The translations under genes were made by a program, and so were the position numbers. The notes beneath the pieces were generated by a model. The model was given only the letters and a program-made list of their open reading frames with translations, ran no database searches and was not told the origin of the DNA. 64,000 nucleotides of DNA from Stutzerimonas frequens (lineage in GTDB: Bacteria; Pseudomonadota; Gammaproteobacteria; Pseudomonadales; Pseudomonadaceae), in contig NZ_JAMOHM010000008.1 of the NCBI RefSeq assembly GCF_024448335.1, positions 1 to 64,000 on the forward strand. The letters are read 5' to 3'. This document shows, one piece after another, positions 1 to 9,898 of this stretch (positions are counted from its first letter, which is position 1; every line of letters starts with the position of its first letter).

Positions 1-195
1 AAAGGCACCCTGGAGCTGTCGCGCTTCGGCGAAATCATCGTCGATGCCAAGGGCCAGACCAGCATCCCCGGCGTGTTCGCTGCCGGTGACGTGACCACGG
101 TGCCGTACAAGCAGATCGTGATCGCCGTCGGCGAAGGCGCCAAGGCCTCGCTGAGCGCCTTCGATCACCTGATCCGTGCCTCCGCTCCGGCCTGA
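1..195 (+). CDS. ahpF: Alkyl hydroperoxide reductase subunit F, C-terminal fragment
   Basis: The window opens inside this gene; only the last 64 codons are present, ending with TGA at 193-195. The fragment contains [16 protein letters not shown] followed by [15 protein letters not shown], the conserved C-terminal FAD/NADH-domain signature of AhpF. AhpF is the flavoprotein that passes electrons from NADH to the peroxiredoxin AhpC for reduction of H2O2 and organic peroxides in the cytoplasm. The N-terminal redox domains lie outside the window, so thioredoxin reductase (same fold) cannot be strictly excluded, but the VPYKQI(V/I)IA(V/T)GEGAKA block favours AhpF. A terminator follows directly. Confidence 0.9.
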   Translation, partial: KGTLELSRFGEIIVDAKGQTSIPGVFAAGDVTTVPYKQIVIAVGEGAKASLSAFDHLIRASAPA

Positions 196-208
196 TCGAA
201 GCGCAAAA

Positions 209-249
209 AGAAGGGGAGCAACCGCGAGGTTGTTCCCCTTTTGTTTTTA
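209..249 (+). terminator. Rho-independent terminator after ahpF
   Basis: A 13-bp stem (arms 211-223 and 228-240, one G:T pair) with loop GCGA is followed by a T-rich run. The left flank AAAAAG also makes it usable from the minus strand, so it could serve the convergent diguanylate cyclase gene ending at 263. Confidence 0.85.
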
Positions 250-262
250 CGGGGGTCTGCTT

Positions 263-1633
263 TCAGCCGGCGTGCAGCACGCAGCGATCGCGCCCGCCGT
301 GCTTGGCCTGATAAAGCGCCTGATCGGCCTGTTGCAGCAGGCGCTCATAGTCCGGATGACCATCATGGACGGCCATGCCGATGCTGACCGTCACCTGCAG
401 CACGTCGCCGCCGGACAGACGGAAGTGCTCGCGGGCGATGCGCTCGCGCAGCTTCTCCGCCGCCGCCAGTGCCTTGTTGGCATCGATGTCCACCAGCACC
501 AGCAGGAATTCCTCGCCGCCCAGGCGGAAGGCATAGTCGCCGCCGCGGGTGTTGCTCGCCAGCAGCGCGCCAACCTGCTGCAGGATCTGGTCGCCGGCGT
601 CGTGGCCATGCGTGTCGTTGATGCGCTTGAAGTGATCGACGTCGATCGCCAGCACACCGAAGGTGTTGTTCGACTGACGCGCGTAGAGCACTTCCTTGGC
701 CATCACCACCGGCAGGAACTTGCGGTTGAGTAGACGCGTCAGCACGTCACGGCCGGCCTCCAGGTCGTTGGCCTGCTCGAACAGGCTGTCGAGCAGGAAC
801 TTGATCGATCGCGTCTGCTCGCGGATCTGGTGCAGCTTGGTCAGGCGTCCGGCGGCATCTTCCAGCGTGGCGATGGACTTGAGCTCTTCGTCGATCTGCG
901 CGATGTAATCGAGGATGCTCGCGCTTTCCGGCGAACCCTGGAAGGCATGGGAAGCCTTGTGGCGAAACCACAGGCCGAATTCGGAACCGGCCAGCTGCGG
1001 CAGTGCACCGGTGAGGTTGCCGATGGCCAGATCGAACATCAGCTGGTTTTCCCAATCCAGCAGTGCTGCGCGCTGGCGCTCCTTCTCGACGCCGATGTTC
1101 TGCGAAACCGAAAACAGCCGATAGGCCTCTTCCGCGCGCGAATTGCGGTCGTGGGACTGTGAATAGGCGAAGCAGATGATCTCCACCGCCAGATCGATCA
1201 GATCGGCGCCCATGCGCGCGGCCTTGCGCCTGACTGGCTCGTCGAGTTCACGCTGTTCCAGCAGCTGGCGCAGGCGCCCCTTGAGCAGCCTGGAACCGCG
1301 CAGCACCAGGCTGACCGGTATCTCGATGCGCGCGTGGATATCGCCGACCTTGCGCTGCAGGTCGACTACCGCGTCGAGGTCGTTGTGGGCTGTCGAAGAA
1401 CAGACCGTGACGATCCATTTCTGCATGGACTGGCCGAGACGGGTCTTGACCTGTTCATGGCTGAGAAAACTGGCCGAATGGGGATCGGCGAGCATCTGCG
1501 AATAGAAGTGCTCGGCCAGTTCCTGGCTCTTCTCGGCCGACACCGCCTGCAATGCGGCGGCAGCTTCGGCGGGATAGCCGTCCAGCAGGCGCAGCCATTC
1601 GGCGACCAGCTGATGGTTGGGTATTTGCTGCAT
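263..1633 (-). CDS. Globin-coupled diguanylate cyclase (DosC-like)
   Basis: A 456-residue protein with the architecture and length of E. coli DosC (about 460). The N-terminal ~150 residues are a sensor globin: FYSQML with distal-pocket Tyr44, DPHSASFLS, and proximal haem ligand His100 in DIHARIEIP. A helical middle domain follows. The C-terminal GGDEF domain (from ~290) has DVDHFKRINDTHGHDAGD, the active-site motif GGEEF (~370) and an RGGD inhibitory I-site five residues before it, so it should be active and product-inhibited. Family knowledge: O2 or redox state of the haem controls c-di-GMP synthesis. It ends convergently with ahpF and sits 47 bp downstream of plsC. The ATG at 1633 directly precedes the globin domain. 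Not predicted to be membrane bound. Confidence 0.9.
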   Translation of the reverse strand: MQQIPNHQLVAEWLRLLDGYPAEAAAALQAVSAEKSQELAEHFYSQMLADPHSASFLSHEQVKTRLGQSMQKWIVTVCSSTAHNDLDAVVDLQRKVGDIHARIEIPVSLVLRGSRLLKGRLRQLLEQRELDEPVRRKAARMGADLIDLAVEIICFAYSQSHDRNSRAEEAYRLFSVSQNIGVEKERQRAALLDWENQLMFDLAIGNLTGALPQLAGSEFGLWFRHKASHAFQGSPESASILDYIAQIDEELKSIATLEDAAGRLTKLHQIREQTRSIKFLLDSLFEQANDLEAGRDVLTRLLNRKFLPVVMAKEVLYARQSNNTFGVLAIDVDHFKRINDTHGHDAGDQILQQVGALLASNTRGGDYAFRLGGEEFLLVLVDIDANKALAAAEKLRERIAREHFRLSGGDVLQVTVSIGMAVHDGHPDYERLLQQADQALYQAKHGGRDRCVLHAG

Positions 1634-1680
1634 AGGGACTCGCTAGGATGGGCGGGCGTCCCTGCCGGCCCCGGTGTTGA

Positions 1681-2430
1681 TCAGGGGGTCGGGCGACCCT
1701 GTGCTTCGAGCTGACTGACCTGCGCGTTGACCCAGTCTTCGGCGCGCTGGTTGAGTTCGGCCACCGCGCGCGGGCCTTCGCTTTCGGCCAGCATCGGTGG
1801 GCCGATGACCACCTGGATGGTGCCGGGGCGCTTACCCCAACCAGCCTTGGGCCAGAACATGCCGGCATTGTGGGCGATCGGCAGCACCGGCAGCCCGGCG
1901 TTGACTGCCAGTGCCGCACCGCTACGGGAAAACTTCGCTGGTTGGCCGACCGGCGTGCGGGTGCCCTCCGGGAAGATCAGCACCCAGGCGCCCTGCTCCA
2001 GCCGCTCGTGACCCTGCTTGGCGACCTGGCGCAGCGCCGCCTTGGGGTTGTCACGGTCGATGGCGATGGGCTTGAGCAGCATGATCGCCCAGCCGAAGAA
2101 CGGCACGCGCAGCAGCTCGCGCTTGAGTACCTGGGTCAGCGGCTCGAAGTACGCCGAAAGAAAGAAGGTTTCCCAGGTGCTCTGATGCTTGGCCAGGATC
2201 ACGCAGGGACGCGCCGGTACGTTCTCCGCGCCATGCACCTCGTAGCGCAGGCCGGCCAGGGTCTTGCCGAGCCAGACGGCGCAGCGACACCAGTTCTGCA
2301 CCACGAAGCGATAGCGGGCACGAAACGCCATGAAGGGCGCGAACACCAGGCTGACCAGGCACCAGGCGAACGCGGTGAAGGCCAGCAGGAAATAGAACAG
2401 CACAATGCGAAGGGGGAACAGGAGGCTCAT
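1681..2430 (-). CDS. plsC: 1-acyl-sn-glycerol-3-phosphate acyltransferase family protein
   Basis: A 249-residue member of the PlsC/LPLAT family, which transfers an acyl group to lysophosphatidate on the inner face of the membrane. An N-terminal hydrophobic segment (residues ~5-30) is followed by the catalytic HX4D/E box in KHQSTWETFF, the PFFGWAIML block and the substrate-binding FPEGTR. Its ATG overlaps the gmhB stop by 4 bp (ATGA), so the two are translationally coupled in the run glyQ-glyS-gmhB-plsC. The P. aeruginosa counterpart next to gmhB is a secondary lysophosphatidate acyltransferase, so this may be an accessory rather than the sole PlsC. Confidence 0.9.
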   Translation of the reverse strand: MSLLFPLRIVLFYFLLAFTAFAWCLVSLVFAPFMAFRARYRFVVQNWCRCAVWLGKTLAGLRYEVHGAENVPARPCVILAKHQSTWETFFLSAYFEPLTQVLKRELLRVPFFGWAIMLLKPIAIDRDNPKAALRQVAKQGHERLEQGAWVLIFPEGTRTPVGQPAKFSRSGAALAVNAGLPVLPIAHNAGMFWPKAGWGKRPGTIQVVIGPPMLAESEGPRAVAELNQRAEDWVNAQVSQLEAQGRPTP

Positions 2431-2969
2431 CGAGAACTCTCGAGTAGATGATCGACTACGGCGGCGAGGTCATCGAAGACCTGTGTACCGGGCGGCAAGC
2501 TGCCTTCCAGAGTACGCAGGCCCTTGCCGGTCCTGACCAGGTACGGCACGCCGCCCAGCAGCATGCCAGCGTGCAGGTCGCGATGGCTGTCGCCCACTAC
2601 TGGCACGCCCCTGAGGTCCGCCAGGCCGAAGTGCTCGGCGATGGTGCGGAACATTCCGGGCTTGGGCTTGCGGCAGTCGCAAGCGTCATCCGGACCGTGC
2701 GGGCAATGCACGATCAGGTCGATGCGCCCGCCCTGCTCCATCACCAGCTGCTGCATCTTGAAATGCATGTCGCCGAGGGTGTTCAGGTCGAACTTGCCGC
2801 GCGCGACGCCGGACTGGTTGGTGGCCACCGCCACCGTCCAGCCGGCCTTGCACAGCCGTGCGATCGCCTGCAGCGAGCCTGGGATGGGAATCCACTCGTC
2901 CACCGACTTGACGTACTCGTCGGAGTCCTCGTTGATCACTCCGTCGCGGTCCAGCACGATCAGCTTCAC
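2427..2969 (-). CDS. gmhB: D-glycero-beta-D-manno-heptose 1,7-bisphosphate 7-phosphatase
   Basis: HAD-superfamily phosphatase of the LPS-heptose pathway: it removes the 7-phosphate from heptose bisphosphate before ADP-heptose formation. Motif I is LDRDGVINED (nucleophile and acid Asp), motif II is the Thr in VATNQSGVARG, and the zinc-binding loop is HCPHGPDDACDCRKPKPGM. The start is ambiguous. A GTG at 2969, just past the glyS stop, gives 180 residues, the usual family length, beginning VKLIVLDRDG. A TTG at 3005 inside glyS would add 12 residues and has an AGAGGA seven bases upstream. I chose GTG on family length. Confidence 0.9.
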   Translation of the reverse strand: MKLIVLDRDGVINEDSDEYVKSVDEWIPIPGSLQAIARLCKAGWTVAVATNQSGVARGKFDLNTLGDMHFKMQQLVMEQGGRIDLIVHCPHGPDDACDCRKPKPGMFRTIAEHFGLADLRGVPVVGDSHRDLHAGMLLGGVPYLVRTGKGLRTLEGSLPPGTQVFDDLAAVVDHLLESSR

Positions 2970-2973
2970 GGGC

Positions 2974-5024
2974 TTAGCCAAGTGCGGAAATATCGGCAAC
3001 GCCAAGGAACAATCCTCTCAGCCGGGCCAGCAAGGCGTAACGGTTGGCGCGTACCGAAGCGTCTTCGGCGTTCACCAGCACCGCCTCGAAGAAGGCATCC
3101 ACCGGACCACGCAGGTGCGCCAGACGCTCCAGAGCCTCACGGTACTGGCGTGCGGCGGCCAGCGGCTGCACGGCCTGTTCGGCCTGCTGGATCGCCGAAT
3201 ACAGCGAGAACTCGGTGGCGTTGTCGAACCAGCGCGGCTCGACCGCTTCCGGCAGCTTGGCCTCGAACTTGGCCAGCAGGTTGGAGACGCGCTTGTTCGC
3301 CGCGGCCAGCGCCTCGGCTTCCGGCAATGTGCGGAAGGCCTGCACCGCCTGCACGCGCTGATCGAAGTCCAGCGCCGAACCGGGCTGCACGGCACGCACC
3401 GAGAGGTAGGCAGCAACGTCGACACCCTCGTCCTCGTAGCGCGCACGCAGGCGGTCGAAGATGAACTCCAGCACCTGATCGGCGAGCCCGGCTGACTTGA
3501 CCTGCGTACCGAACTGGCCAATGGCGAAGTTCACCGCTTCGACCAAGTCCAGATCCAGTTGCTTCTCGATGAGGATGCGCAGCACGCCGAGGGCGGCACG
3601 GCGCAGGGCGTAGGGGTCCTTGGAGCCGGTCGGTAGCATGCCGATACCGAAGATCCCGACCAGGGTGTCGAGCTTGTCGGCCACGGCCACGGCCGCGCCA
3701 GTGAGTGTGCTCGGCAGTTCGCCGCCCGCGCCGCGCGGCATGTACTGCTCGTTCAATGCCAGCGCCACGTCTTCCGGCTCGCCGTCGTTGAGCGCGTAGT
3801 AGTAGCCGGCGATGCCTTGCATTTCCGGGAACTCGCCAACCATTTCGGTGGCCAGGTCGCACTTGCAGAGCAGGCCGGCGCGCGCGGCGCGCTGCTTGTC
3901 GCCACCGGTACGTTCGGCGATCAGCCCGGCCAGGCGCGAGACGCGCTCGGCCTTGTCATACACGGTGCCGAGCTGGGCCTGGAACACCACGTTTTTCAGG
4001 CGATCGTTGAAGCTGTCGAGCTTCTGCTTCTTGTCCTGCTTGAAGAAGAACTCGGCGTCGGTCAGGCGCGGACGCACGACCTTCTCGTTGCCGGCGACGA
4101 TCTGCGCCGGGTCCTTCGATTCGATGTTGGCCACGGTGATGAAGCGCGGCAGCAGCTTGCCGTTGGCGTCCAGCAGGCAGAAGTACTTCTGGTTGTCCTG
4201 CATGGTGGTGATCAGCGCTTCCTGAGGCACTTCGAGGAAGCGTTCCTCGAACGAGCAGACCAGCGGCACCGGCCACTCGACCAGCGCGGTCACTTCATCG
4301 AGCAGCGCCGGCGGCACAATGGCCGTGCCGTTCTGCTCGCCAGCCAGCTGCTCGACGCGCTTGGCGATCAGCTCGCGGCGCTCGGCGAAGTCGGCGATCA
4401 CATGGGCGCCCCGCAGGTCTTCCAGATAGCTGGACGGCTTGGAAATGTGCACCTGGCCTGGGCTGTGGAAGCGGTGGCCGCGGGATTCGCGACCGGCGCG
4501 CTGGGCGAGGATCTCGCAATCGATCACCTGCTCACCGAACAGCATCACCAACCACTGGGTCGGGCGGACGAACTCTTCCTTGCGTGCAGCCCAGCGCATG
4601 CGCTTGGGGATCGGCAGATCGTTCAGCGAGGCCTCGACGATGCCTGGCAGCAGCTGGGCGGCAGGCTGGCCCTCGATGGTGCGGCTGAACTTGAGCTTCG
4701 GCCCGCTGCGATCGATCTCGGCCAGATCCACGCCACACTTGCGGGCGAAACCCAGAGCAGCCTGGGTCGGCTCACCTTCGGCGTCGAAGGCGGCCTGCAG
4801 CGGTGGGCCGTCGAGGTTGATGCTGCGATCCGGCTGCTGGGTCGCCAGCTGCTCGACCAGCACCGCCAGACGGCGCGGCGCGGCGTAGGCCTGCGCTTTG
4901 GCGAAGTTCAGGCCGGCGTCCTTCAGGCCCTTCTCGATACCGGCGCAGAAGGCTTCGGCCAGCTTGGCTAGTGCCTTCGGTGGCAGTTCTTCGGTACCCA
5001 GTTCGACGAGGAAATCCAGTGCAC

Positions 5025-5028
<4 letters not shown>
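2974..5028 (-). CDS. glyS: Glycyl-tRNA synthetase beta subunit
   Basis: 684 residues, the normal size of the beta chain of the tetrameric (alpha2beta2) bacterial GlyRS, which charges tRNA-Gly. It starts [20 protein letters not shown], the invariant N-terminal signature of GlyS, and carries the conserved [11 protein letters not shown] block and an HD-like region with [14 protein letters not shown]. The C-terminal anticodon-binding part ends [14 protein letters not shown]. Its ATG overlaps the glyQ TGA by 4 bp, giving coupled, stoichiometric synthesis with the alpha subunit. Confidence 0.98.
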
Positions 5029-5972
<944 letters not shown>

Positions 5973-6080
5973 AATTTCACCTGTGCTGGGCTTCGACAGA
6001 AAGCCTCGGAGTATACCCCCCGCATGGCTGCGCTTGCGATGGTTTCGGCCAGCCAGACGTGGTCTGCACAAGGAGACCAC

Positions 6081-6638
6081 ATGCCACGTTGCGCCTGGTG
6101 CGGCACGGACCCGCTGTACATCGACTACCACGATCGCGAATGGGGCGTACCGGCCCGCGATCCGCAGGTGCTGTTCGAATTTCTGCTGCTTGAAGCCTTC
6201 CAGGCCGGGCTGTCCTGGATCACCGTGCTGCGCAAGCGCGAGCGCTACCGGCAGGTGCTGTTCGGTTTCGATGCCGAGCGGCTGGCGAGCATGAGCGATG
6301 CCGAGATCGATGAGCGCATGCTGGACCCTGGCATCATCCGCAACCGGCGCAAGCTCGAGGCGGCGCGCAGCAACGCGCGTGCCTGGTTGCAGCTGGAGGA
6401 CCCGGTGGGTTTCGTCTGGTCGTTCGTCGGCGGCGAGCCGAAGATCAACCGCTTCGAGCGCATCGATCAGGTGCCGGCGGTCTCGCCCGAGGCCGAGGCG
6501 ATGAGCCGCGCCTTGAAGAAGGCCGGCTTCAGCTTCGTCGGCCCGACCATCTGCTACGCCTACATGCAGGCCTGCGGCATGGTCATGGACCACCTGACCG
6601 ATTGCGAGCGCCACGCCGAGCTGGCCGGCGACGTTTGA
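6081..6638 (+). CDS. tag: DNA-3-methyladenine glycosylase I
   Basis: 185 residues. The enzyme excises 3-methyladenine from alkylated DNA as a monofunctional base-excision glycosylase. Visible signatures are the N-terminal RCAWCGTDP and YHDREWGVP, the [14 protein letters not shown] helix, and C-terminal [18 protein letters not shown]. Zinc ligands are expected from the N-terminal Cys and the C-terminal DHLTDCERH (Cys/His). An AAGGAG ribosome site sits upstream of the ATG. Divergent from glyQ, as in P. aeruginosa. Confidence 0.95.
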   Translation: MPRCAWCGTDPLYIDYHDREWGVPARDPQVLFEFLLLEAFQAGLSWITVLRKRERYRQVLFGFDAERLASMSDAEIDERMLDPGIIRNRRKLEAARSNARAWLQLEDPVGFVWSFVGGEPKINRFERIDQVPAVSPEAEAMSRALKKAGFSFVGPTICYAYMQACGMVMDHLTDCERHAELAGDV

Positions 6639-6746
6639 AACACTGCACGCCTGAGCTGCCAGGATGTGCGTCGTTGCCGCCGCTGCGCCTGAAAGCCGGC
6701 GACGGTTGCAGGTAGACTAGGCGACCTGAAAATTTCGGAGTGCGGT

Positions 6747-7634
6747 GTGGAAAAGCTCAAAGGTGCCTTGGTCGTCGGCTCCCTGCGACTCTTCGCTCGA
6801 CTGCCCTGGCGCATGGTCCAGGGCCTGGGCTCGGCGATCGGCTGGCTGATGTGGAAGCTGCCGAACCGCTCGCGCGAGGTGGCGCGCATCAACCTGCACA
6901 AGTGCTTTCCCGAGCTCGAGCCGGCGGAACTCGATGCCCTGCTCGGCCGCACCCTGCGTGAAACCGGCATGACCTTCACCGAAAGCGCCTGCGCCTGGAT
7001 CTGGCCGGCGGAAAAGACCCTGAGACTGGTTCGTGAGGTCGAGGGTCTCGAGGTGCTGCAGGCGGCGCTGGCCTCGGGCAAGGGCGTGGTCGGCATTACC
7101 AGCCACCTGGGCAACTGGGAAGTGCTGAACCACTTCTATTGCGCGCAATGCAAACCGATCATCTTCTACCGCCCGCCGAAGCTGAAGGCAGTGGACGAGT
7201 TGCTGCAACAGCAGCGCGTGCAGCTGGGCAACCGGGTCGCGCCGTCGACCCGCGAGGGCATTCTCAGCGTGATCAAGGAAGTCCGCCGTGGCGGTGCGGT
7301 GGGCATTCCGGCCGACCCCGAGCCAAGCGAAGGCAGTGGTATCTTCGTGCCCTTCTTCGCCACCCAGGCGCTGACCAGCAAGTTCGTGCCCGGCATGCTC
7401 GCCGGCGGCAAGGCGGTTGGGGTGTTCCTTCATGCGTTGCGTCTGGAGGATGGTTCCGGCTACAAGGTCGTCCTCGAGGCCGCGCCCGAAGGGATGTACA
7501 GCGAAGATGCGGAAACTGGCGTAGCGGCGATGAGCGCAATGATCGAGAAGTACGTGCGCGCCTATCCCAGCCAGTACATGTGGACCATGAAGCGCTTCAA
7601 GAAACGCCCCGCCGGCGAGAAGCGCTGGTACTGA
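6747..7634 (+). CDS. lpxL: Lipid A biosynthesis (late) acyltransferase, LpxL/HtrB family
   Basis: 295-residue inner-membrane-associated acyltransferase of the LpxL/LpxM family, which adds secondary acyl chains to the lipid A precursor. The catalytic HX4E box is in SHLGNWEVL, and the family block PADPEPSEGSGIFVPFF is present. The start is GTG at 6747, with a GGAG in the preceding bases; residues 8-30 are hydrophobic or amphipathic. About 110 bp downstream of tag and followed 33 bp later by a PilZ gene. Which late acyltransferase (LpxL1, LpxL2 or LpxM type) cannot be settled by eye. Confidence 0.88.
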   Translation: MEKLKGALVVGSLRLFARLPWRMVQGLGSAIGWLMWKLPNRSREVARINLHKCFPELEPAELDALLGRTLRETGMTFTESACAWIWPAEKTLRLVREVEGLEVLQAALASGKGVVGITSHLGNWEVLNHFYCAQCKPIIFYRPPKLKAVDELLQQQRVQLGNRVAPSTREGILSVIKEVRRGGAVGIPADPEPSEGSGIFVPFFATQALTSKFVPGMLAGGKAVGVFLHALRLEDGSGYKVVLEAAPEGMYSEDAETGVAAMSAMIEKYVRAYPSQYMWTMKRFKKRPAGEKRWY

Positions 7635-7667
7635 TCAGGCTCAAACAACAACGACAGGGACGAGCGC

Positions 7668-7934
7668 ATGCAAAACCAGAGACAGCATCCGCGTACCAAC
7701 ATGAAGTGCCGCATCCGCATCACGCATCCAGCCTTTGGCGAGGTCTTTGCGCAGACCCGTGATCTATCTGATGGCGGTGTCTATGTCCGACATCCGGAGC
7801 TGGTGGTGCTGCATCCCGGCGACGAGGTGACCGGCCAGGTGCAGGACCTGCCGATTCCGGCGCCAGAGCTGCGGATGGTGGTGATGCGGGTGGATGCCGA
7901 AGGAGTCGGCCTGCGGTTTCTGCGCGAAGACTGA
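7668..7934 (+). CDS. PilZ domain protein (predicted c-di-GMP receptor)
   Basis: Single-domain protein of 88 residues. Both PilZ ligand motifs are visible: RQHPR near the N-terminus (RxxxR type) and DLSDGGVYV (D/NxSxxG), followed by beta strands DEVTGQVQDL and LRMVVMRVD. Family knowledge: such domains bind c-di-GMP dimers and relay the signal to partners. No output domain is fused, so it must act through another protein. Conserved neighbour of lpxL in Pseudomonas. With three cyclases in the window it is the only obvious c-di-GMP receptor here. Confidence 0.88.
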   Translation: MQNQRQHPRTNMKCRIRITHPAFGEVFAQTRDLSDGGVYVRHPELVVLHPGDEVTGQVQDLPIPAPELRMVVMRVDAEGVGLRFLRED

Positions 7935-7941
7935 GCGCGCG

Positions 7942-8259
7942 TCAGTCGGGCGTCAGCCGGTCGAGACGGCGCAGGAATACGGTCATTTCCTTTTCCGCCT
8001 GCTTGTCGCCCTGGGCGTTCGCCGCGGCGATACCACGTTCCCACGCCTGATGGGCGCCGGGCTTGTCGCCGTCGGCCTGCAGGGCCTTGCCCAATAGCTT
8101 CCAGGCGGCTGAATACTTCGGGTCGAGTTCGACGCAGCGGCGCAGATGTTCGGCCGCCCTGCCTGGTTGCCCGGCATCTAGATAGCCTTTGCCTAGACCG
8201 AAGCGCAGCATCGGATTGTCCATGCCTTGGGAGAGCATCTTTTCCAGCGATTCGAGCAT
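7942..8259 (-). CDS. TPR-repeat protein, small
   Basis: 105 residues starting MLESLEKMLSQGMDNPMLRF. Two tetratricopeptide-like helical hairpins are readable: LRFGLGKGYLDAGQPGRAAEHLRRCVELDPKY and SAAWKLLGKALQADGDKPGAHQAWERGIAAA. No signal peptide, so a cytosolic adaptor is likely. The start at 8259 was chosen because upstream sequence is not conserved-looking and this Met begins the first helix. It ends 8 bp from the convergent PilZ gene. Conserved at this position in Pseudomonas; specific partner unknown. Confidence 0.8.
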   Translation of the reverse strand: MLESLEKMLSQGMDNPMLRFGLGKGYLDAGQPGRAAEHLRRCVELDPKYSAAWKLLGKALQADGDKPGAHQAWERGIAAANAQGDKQAEKEMTVFLRRLDRLTPD

Positions 8260-8405
8260 GTTCGGACCTTGATTGGCGCGCGGCGCCGGAAGGAATCTTC
8301 TCACTGTAGTGCAAAGCGTTGGCCGGGCAAGAGCAGCGGCATAGGCCAATGGTCTTAGTTGTCGCGCCGGATATTGCACGCCGAGCGTGACAGCAGTGCG
8401 ACACG

Positions 8406-9242
8406 TCAGTGCGCTTCGTTGACCGCACTGAGGAATTCCCGGGTGCGTTCCTCGCGCGGGTTGTTGAACAGCTCGTCCGGGCTGCCCTGCTCGTGGATCC
8501 GGCCCTGGTGGAAGAAGCACACCCGATCGGCGAACTCACGGGCGAACCCCATCTGGTGGGTGACCATGAGCATGGTCAGGTTATGCGCGTCGCCGAGACG
8601 ACGGATCACATTCAGCACCTCGCCGCAAAGCTCCGGGTCGAGCGCCGAAGTCACCTCGTCGAAGAGCATCACTTTCGGCCGCATCGCCAGTGCGCGGGCG
8701 ATGGCCACGCGCTGTTGCTGTCCGCCGGAGAGCTGCGCCGGGAAGTGCTCCAGCTTGTCCTCCAGGCCGACCATCGCCAGCAACTCCTCTGCCCTTTCGC
8801 GGGCTTCGGCCTTGCTCAGCCCGAGCACCTGCACCGGTGCCTCCATGACGTTCTGCAGCGCGTTCATGTGCGGAAACAGGTTGAAGCTCTGGAACACCAT
8901 GCCGACCTTGCCGCGCACCCGACGCAGATGGCGGGCATTGGCCGGCACCAGACGACCATGGCCATCGGGCATGTGGGTCAGGGGTTCGCCGTCCACCTCG
9001 ATCAGCCCGTCGTCGATCCCTTCCAGTGTCATCAGCACCCGCAGCAGTGTCGACTTGCCCGAGCCGCTGGGGCCGATGATCGCGACCTTCTCGCCCTCGC
9101 GAATCTCCAGATCGAGCCCATCGAGCACGGTCAGCTCGCCGTAGTGCTTGCTCACGCCGGCGAAGCGCACCATCGGTTGCGCTGCCTCGGCTGGTTCGGC
9201 AGCGGTGTTCGGTTGTTCTGTGGCAGGCATTGGCGTATTCAT
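8406..9242 (-). CDS. ehuA: Ectoine/hydroxyectoine-type ABC transporter ATP-binding protein
   Basis: 278-residue nucleotide-binding subunit of a polar-amino-acid (PAAT) importer. Walker A GPSGSGKST, signature LSGGQQQRVAIARAL, Walker B VMLFDEVTSALDP and switch His in MVTHQMGFAREF are all intact. An unusual ~25-residue Pro/Ala/Glu-rich N-terminal extension precedes the domain. It overlaps the upstream permease by 4 bp (ATGA), making it last in the minus-strand operon ehuB-C-D-A. The ectoine assignment rests on the binding protein (10676-11533); on its own this chain could serve other amino acids. Confidence 0.85.
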   Translation of the reverse strand: MNTPMPATEQPNTAAEPAEAAQPMVRFAGVSKHYGELTVLDGLDLEIREGEKVAIIGPSGSGKSTLLRVLMTLEGIDDGLIEVDGEPLTHMPDGHGRLVPANARHLRRVRGKVGMVFQSFNLFPHMNALQNVMEAPVQVLGLSKAEARERAEELLAMVGLEDKLEHFPAQLSGGQQQRVAIARALAMRPKVMLFDEVTSALDPELCGEVLNVIRRLGDAHNLTMLMVTHQMGFAREFADRVCFFHQGRIHEQGSPDELFNNPREERTREFLSAVNEAH

Positions 9243-9898
9243 CGGGCCAGCTCCATGCGGTTTTCCAGGCGGCGCACGCACCAGGCGAGGCCGAGGCTGA
9301 GAATGAGGAAGAACACGCCGACCATGGTGATCGGCTCCAGGTAGCGGAAACTTTCGGAACCGATGTTCTTGGCCCGCTGCATGATTTCGACCACGGTGAT
9401 CGCCGAAAGCACCGGCGTGTCCTTGAGGATCGAGATCAGGTAGTTGCCCAGCGCCGGCAGCACCGGGCGCAGCGCCTGCGGCAGGATCACATCGCGGTAG
9501 GCGGTCCAGGGCTTCATGTTCAGCGCGGTGACGGCTTCCCACTGCGAGCGTGGCACCGCATCCAGACCGGCGCGGTAGACCTCGGCGGTGTAGCAGGCGT
9601 AATGCAGCGCGATGCCGATGATCCCCGCCTGCATGGCGCTGAGATTGAGGCCATAGTTGGGGAAGACGTAGAACAGGAAATACACCTGGATCAGCAGCGG
9701 GGTGCTGCGAATGAACTCGATCAGCCCGGTGATCGGCCAGGACAGCCAGCGTTGGCGGCTGCGGCGGGCGATGGCGAGAAACAGGCCGAGCACCACGGCA
9801 ATGGCGAAACCGGCCAGGGCAATGCCGATGGTAGTCAGCGAGGCGTCCAGCAGACGCGGCAGGATCTCGCGGGCGAACTGCCAGTCGAAGAAGTTCAT
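9239..9898 (-). CDS. ehuD: Ectoine/hydroxyectoine-type ABC transporter permease (EhuD position)
   Basis: 219-residue PAAT-family inner-membrane permease with about five membrane segments. The EAA loop, which docks the ATPase, is readable as EVYRAGLDAVPRSQWEAVTA plus the ILPQALRPVLPALGNYLI block. It starts MNFFDWQFAREILPRLL. Overlaps both neighbours by 4 bp, so it is translationally coupled within the four-gene operon. Confidence 0.83.
   Translation of the reverse strand: MNFFDWQFAREILPRLLDASLTTIGIALAGFAIAVVLGLFLAIARRSRQRWLSWPITGLIEFIRSTPLLIQVYFLFYVFPNYGLNLSAMQAGIIGIALHYACYTAEVYRAGLDAVPRSQWEAVTALNMKPWTAYRDVILPQALRPVLPALGNYLISILKDTPVLSAITVVEIMQRAKNIGSESFRYLEPITMVGVFFLILSLGLAWCVRRLENRMELAR

Noticed and set aside
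5973-6614. Extension of glyQ upstream through tag
   Set aside because: Lies antisense to tag; GlyQ homology starts at the TTG at 5972, which has a proper ribosome site.
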